Source: an uncultured Planctomycetaceae bacterium (lineage in GTDB: Bacteria > Planctomycetota > Planctomycetia > Planctomycetales > Planctomycetaceae). Taken from it: a DNA stretch of 10,321 bases. The notes below the pieces were generated by a model. It saw only the letters and a list, made by a program, of their open reading frames with translations, searched no databases and was not told the DNA's origin. Each line of letters opens with the position of its first letter. The stretch's first letter is position 1. This document shows, in pieces, positions 7,252 to 10,321 of this stretch. The position numbers and the translations under genes are program-made. Where the stretch lies: assembly GCA_903921605.1 (NCBI GenBank), contig CAIXQV010001098.1, positions 1-10,321 of the forward strand. Reading direction: 5' to 3'.

Positions 7252-7911
7252 ATGGCTGACCAGAGTTCCATTCAAGACAAACAGAAGACACTGGACCAAC
7301 TCAAGGCGCAGGTTAAGTCGCTGGAGACGGATCTGGCGGCGAGTGATATACCGCGTGAGTGGAAGCCGCGGGGCTTCTATAGCATGTATTACGTGACAGT
7401 GGGTTTCGTGCTCGGCGGTTTCGCCGCGATGTTGAGCTTGCTCTTCAATGTCATCGGCTCCACGGTGGCCGGCAAGTATCCGCTGGAAATCATTCGAGTC
7501 TATCTGACATTTCCTCTTGGGGAAAAGGCCTTGCCACTGGGAAGCCAGACCGGGGCGTCACCGTTTGTGATTGACGACGGCCTGATACTCGCCCTTGGCT
7601 GCTGCCTCTACATCGGCACGGGCATGGTGCTTGGCAGTTTGTTTCATGCCGTGATTGCCCGCTTTGCAGAAGACAAGTCGATGGCGGTCAAGCTGATCTG
7701 GGGCACCGCTCTGGGGACAGTTGTCTGGTTCGTCAATTACTACCTGATCCTATCCTGGTTGCAGCCGTCAATGTTTGGTGGCAACTGGATCACGGACGGA
7801 AAATATCTCCCGTGGTGGGTCGCTCTGGCAACTCATATTGTCTTCGGCTGGTCGATGGCTCTGATGGAACCATTCGGAGCTTACGTCCCTTACAAGCGGC
7901 CGACTGACTGA
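7252..7911 (+). CDS. Four-helix membrane protein of unknown family in the cbb3 cluster
   Basis: 219 aa from ATG 7252. A longer frame from TTG 7219 would be made of the heptamer repeat and is rejected. Residues ~6-30 form a charged heptad-like helix (coiled-coil candidate), followed by four predicted membrane segments at ~47-70, ~110-136, ~147-170 and ~188-208. The segments between helices 1 and 2 (~71-109) and between helices 3 and 4 (~171-187) are loops. Helices 2 and 4 each carry a histidine (H132, H195), which could in principle ligate haem or metal, but no known motif supports this. I do not recognise the family. Its place between the dihaem cytochrome and ccoN on the same strand suggests a structural or assembly subunit of the oxidase. 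It is too long for CcoQ and lacks the CxxCH expected of CcoP. ACAGG lies 11 bases before the start, a weak ribosome site. Confidence 0.85.
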   Translation: MADQSSIQDKQKTLDQLKAQVKSLETDLAASDIPREWKPRGFYSMYYVTVGFVLGGFAAMLSLLFNVIGSTVAGKYPLEIIRVYLTFPLGEKALPLGSQTGASPFVIDDGLILALGCCLYIGTGMVLGSLFHAVIARFAEDKSMAVKLIWGTALGTVVWFVNYYLILSWLQPSMFGGNWITDGKYLPWWVALATHIVFGWSMALMEPFGAYVPYKRPTD

Positions 7912-7948
7912 CGTTAAACGGCCCGGAATGGCCGGCTGAAGCCAGGCC
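7912..7948. repeat. Competing GC-rich inverted repeats between membrane gene and ccoN
   Basis: CGGCC (7919-7923) can pair with GGCCG (7930-7934). Alternatively GGCCGGCT (7930-7937) can pair with AGCCAGGCC (7940-7948), with one bulged A and a very tight turn. The two foldings exclude each other. There is no T-run, so termination is not expected. The stretch begins CGTTAAACG, shared with the outer end of the palindrome at 5580-5643, and may be a remnant of an intergenic repeat. Confidence 0.4.
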
Positions 7949-7992
7949 TACTTAACAAAAGAATCAGCAACCTTTCTTTCGAGCAATAACTG

Positions 7993-9375
7993 ATGGCGAC
8001 GCTAACGATTCCGAAAACACAGAGTGTGTACACTCATGAAGAGCTGGTCGACGAAAAGATCATCAAGTGGTTTTTCGCAGCAGCTTTGACGTTCCTGACG
8101 GCTTCGATGCTCGCAGGGCTGCTTGTTTCATTGCAGTTGATTCGGCACAACCCATTCGCCGGGATTGAGTTGTTCTCACCGGGTCGCTGGCGAATGGTGC
8201 ATACCAACGCCGTAGCCTATGGATTTCTGGCCAACGGATTTCTGGGCTGTCTGCACTGGGCGATTCCTCGCCTGACGCTGCAGCCTGTGCTGGATCGCCG
8301 GCTGTCATGGTTCATCTTCGTGGCATGGCAGGCCGTAGTGGGTGCCACGGCGGTAGGCATTCTGCTCGGAGAAGCTCAGGGACTGGAATGGGGTGAGACG
8401 CCAATTTGGGTTGACCCAGTTGCTCAGCTTGGTTTGATACTTGTCGCACTGAATTTTGGAACTCCGATCGCTCGCATGAAGGGGCCGATGTATGTCACGC
8501 TGTGGTATTTCATGGCCGCGTTTATCTGGACTCCGCTGACTTATGCGATGGGTAATTTTATTCCTGAATACTTCGTGTCAGGAACAAGTGCCGGAGCAAT
8601 CGGCGGGCTGTTCATTCACGACCTTGTCGGTCTGTTTGTAACGCCGCTGGGCTGGGGGCTGATGTATTACTTTGTGCCCATTCTGATCAAGAAGCCAATC
8701 TGGAGTCACGGGTTGTCGCTGGTCGGATTCTGGGGACTGGCCTTCTTCTATCCTCTGCAGGGGATTCATCACTTCCTGTACACGCCGATCCCGATGTTCC
8801 TGCAATACGGTGCTGTTGTGTCGACGATCGCCGTTGAGTTGGTCGTGACAACCGTGATCATCAACTTCTTCGGATCGATCTGGGGTAACTGGAGTATCGT
8901 GCGAACCAATCTGCCTGTTCGATACTTCTACACGGGAATGGTCTTCTACTTCCTGACCTGTCTGCAGTGTTCTTTCCAGGTCACGCTGACCTTCCAGAAG
9001 ATTATCCACTTCAGTGACTGGGTTGTGGGTCATGCTCACATGGTCATGTTCGGCGTGTTTTCAATGTGGATCATGGGAATGATGATCTATCTGTTCCCTC
9101 GTTTGCTGAAGCGGGAATGGGCCAGTCAGTCGCTGCTCGAATGGCATTTCTGGCTCTCGACGGTCGGGCTGGCTGTAATGGCCGGTGACCTGATTCTGCT
9201 GGGGTTGTTTCAGGGCTGGTCATGGGCTGCTCTGGAGCCATGGGATGCATCAACGGAATTCTCTGTACCGTTTTGGGCTATTCGAGCGATCGCGGGCTTG
9301 GCGATGTTTGGAGGTTTGATTGCTCTCATCACGAATATCTTCAAGACCCTGAAAACAGCACCAGCGAACGCCTGA
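7993..9375 (+). CDS. ccoN: cbb3-type cytochrome c oxidase subunit I (catalytic)
   Basis: The 460-aa catalytic subunit of a C-family haem-copper oxidase, which reduces O2 to water at a haem b3-CuB centre and pumps protons. It has about twelve membrane helices and close to the usual length (~475). All expected ligands are visible: H70 (RMVHTNAVAYGF) for low-spin haem b; H209 (FIHDLVGL), H259 and H260 (QGIHHFLYTPIP) for CuB; Y253, the Tyr that is cross-linked to a CuB His in cbb3 enzymes; H347 and H349 (VVGHAHMVMFG) for haems b3 and b. From H209 onward these match Pseudomonas CcoN numbering with a constant +2 offset. cbb3 enzymes have high O2 affinity, so use at low oxygen is expected. The gene lies 81 bases after the membrane protein, with only a weak ribosome site (CGAGC). 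Confidence 0.97.
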   Translation: MATLTIPKTQSVYTHEELVDEKIIKWFFAAALTFLTASMLAGLLVSLQLIRHNPFAGIELFSPGRWRMVHTNAVAYGFLANGFLGCLHWAIPRLTLQPVLDRRLSWFIFVAWQAVVGATAVGILLGEAQGLEWGETPIWVDPVAQLGLILVALNFGTPIARMKGPMYVTLWYFMAAFIWTPLTYAMGNFIPEYFVSGTSAGAIGGLFIHDLVGLFVTPLGWGLMYYFVPILIKKPIWSHGLSLVGFWGLAFFYPLQGIHHFLYTPIPMFLQYGAVVSTIAVELVVTTVIINFFGSIWGNWSIVRTNLPVRYFYTGMVFYFLTCLQCSFQVTLTFQKIIHFSDWVVGHAHMVMFGVFSMWIMGMMIYLFPRLLKREWASQSLLEWHFWLSTVGLAVMAGDLILLGLFQGWSWAALEPWDASTEFSVPFWAIRAIAGLAMFGGLIALITNIFKTLKTAPANA

Positions 9376-9391
9376 TAAAGCAGCCAACACC

Positions 9392-9433
9392 GATTCAAAT
9401 CCAAAATCGGCAATCGGCAATCAAAAATCACCA
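9392..9433. repeat. Degenerate 7-nt-period repeat after ccoN
   Basis: Six consecutive 7-base units: GATTCAA, ATCCAAA, ATCGGCA, ATCGGCA, ATCAAAA, ATCACCA. They lie in the ccoN-ccoO gap, starting 17 bases after the ccoN stop. Most units begin ATC. Two are identical and the rest are related, so the period is better conserved than the bases. Confidence 0.7.
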
Positions 9434-9444
9434 TTCGATCTTCT

Positions 9445-9470
9445 CCGAAACGGCATGTGGCGTGTTTCGG
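9445..9470 (+). other. Hairpin between ccoN and ccoO
   Basis: CCGAAAC (9445-9451) and GTTTCGG (9464-9470) are exact reverse complements with a 12-nt loop. The tail TAATTTG is not a proper T-run, so full termination is unlikely. Its position fits an RNA processing or stability element that sets the ccoN:ccoO ratio, but that role is a guess. Confidence 0.4.
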
Positions 9471-9515
9471 TAATTTGTAAAACGACAACGGAAATCTGAG
9501 AACTGGTAACGAACC

Positions 9516-10321
9516 ATGTTTGAAAGCAAGTCGGGAATTTTTTACATCGCGGGCATTGGCTTCTTCGTGCTCGCCTTTGTTTCGAACGCTCTTGTTCCGT
9601 GGTTGATGTACAACGACATCCCGGAGAAGACCGTCGCGGAGCTGATCAATCCGAATCTGAGATATCAGTTCGAAGATCTGGCTCGACGCTATCCGGAAGC
9701 GTTCGAAGCCGCCTACGGCAAACCACCGGGTGGTGACGCCGAGCATGATGCGTGGTGGAATGAAAAGTGTGGCGAAGCCCTTCGAGTTGGTCACAGGATC
9801 TACGTGGGTGAGGGCTGCTGGCATTGTCACAGTCAGTTCATTCGCCCGGTCTCTAACGAAGAGCAACGCTGGGGGCCCGTGTCGCGATCCGCCGAGTATC
9901 AGAATGAGTTGCAGCGACCAGTGCTGTTTGGAACTCGACGAGTCGGCCCGGACCTCTGCCGCGAAGGCGGCCGTCGTTCCAATGACTGGCATGCGGTCCA
10001 TTTCTATAAGCCAGACAGCTTGTCTCAGGAATCTCCGATGCCGGAGTATCCATGGTTCTTTGATGGATCTGCGGACAAGCCAAATGCGAGGGGTTTAGCC
10101 ATCATGACCTATGTCCAGTGGCTGGGGTCATGGCAGGAGAGTTATCCGTACTATGAAGCGTATGTAGAGTCAGCGCTTCCAAAACCTGAGCCAGCGGAGG
10201 CTGACGCTGAAGCGGCCGAGGGTGAAGCTGAGGAAGGCATGGCTGATGAAGCTGAGGCAGCCGCAGAGGCAACTCCTTCTGATGCAGCACCTGCGGCCGA
10301 AACACCTGCTGGCGATGCCGC
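9516..10321 (+). CDS. ccoO: cbb3-type cytochrome c oxidase subunit II (monohaem), 3' end outside window
   Basis: 268 residues are visible from ATG 9516 and the frame is open to the window end. An N-terminal membrane anchor (residues ~8-31, IFYIAGIGFFVLAFVSNALV) is followed by a periplasmic haem domain with C101-WHC-H105 in the CcoO signature EGCWHCHSQFIRP. Further signatures are GTRRVGPDL (139-147), RSNDWHAVHFYKP (154-166) and candidate axial Met175 in SPMPEYPWF. CcoO passes electrons from CcoP or a carrier to the CcoN haems. Two oddities: about 40 residues (~45-85, NPNLRYQFEDLARRYPEAFE... up to WWNEKCGE) lie between anchor and haem where typical CcoO is shorter, and after residue ~223 comes a Glu/Ala/Pro-rich low-complexity tail running past the edge. 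The tail may be a linker to a further domain. No clear Shine-Dalgarno precedes the ATG; the gap to ccoN is 140 bases. Confidence 0.95.
   Translation, partial: MFESKSGIFYIAGIGFFVLAFVSNALVPWLMYNDIPEKTVAELINPNLRYQFEDLARRYPEAFEAAYGKPPGGDAEHDAWWNEKCGEALRVGHRIYVGEGCWHCHSQFIRPVSNEEQRWGPVSRSAEYQNELQRPVLFGTRRVGPDLCREGGRRSNDWHAVHFYKPDSLSQESPMPEYPWFFDGSADKPNARGLAIMTYVQWLGSWQESYPYYEAYVESALPKPEPAEADAEAAEGEAEEGMADEAEAAAEATPSDAAPAAETPAGDA

Noticed and set aside
9210..10001. 263-codon - strand frame opposite ccoN end and ccoO
   Set aside because: It is antisense to strongly conserved ccoN/ccoO coding sequence, spans their intergenic gap, and shows no recognisable domain.

Overview
The window looks like a chromosomal segment from a member of the Planctomycetota. 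The clearest sign is a 1,190-residue protein that joins a 'membrane-bound dehydrogenase' beta-propeller, HEAT-type repeats and a C-terminal CxxCH haem domain. That architecture is typical of Planctomycetes and Verrucomicrobia. A PKD-domain protein, a stand-alone rpsD, roomy intergenic regions with palindromic and 7-nt-period repeats, and weak Shine-Dalgarno signals all fit. Every gene I can support is on the + strand, and I see no sign of phage, integrases, transposases, CRISPR or tRNA genes.

Layout. (1) 2-559: 3' end of a PKD-domain protein that starts upstream of the window. (2) 806-4381: giant exported dehydrogenase/HEAT/cytochrome c protein. (3) 4382-4851: a 470-base leader region with two hairpins, one followed by a T-run. 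(4) 4852-5460: rpsD (ribosomal protein S4), closed by a strong intrinsic terminator at 5512-5546. (5) 5547-6085: non-coding stretch holding a 23-bp-arm inverted repeat and a doubtful Cys-rich small ORF. (6) 6086-10321: a respiratory cluster consisting of a dihaem cytochrome c lipoprotein, a four-helix membrane protein of unknown family, ccoN (cbb3 oxidase catalytic subunit) and ccoO (monohaem subunit). ccoO runs off the right edge. It was found by translating the sequence by hand from 9516.

How the genes work together. The last four genes make up most of a cbb3-type terminal oxidase (C-family haem-copper oxidase). CcoN keeps all its haem and CuB ligands and CcoO keeps its haem motif. The usual dihaem subunit CcoP is not seen, but a dihaem, lipid-anchored cytochrome sits first in the cluster and may supply or replace that function. 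The unknown membrane protein between it and ccoN is a candidate accessory subunit. The large dehydrogenase could feed electrons into c-type cytochromes, but nothing in the sequence links it to the oxidase. The most interesting points are the non-standard oxidase composition, the unknown membrane protein, the odd CcoO (insertion plus acidic tail), and the long structured leader before rpsD.
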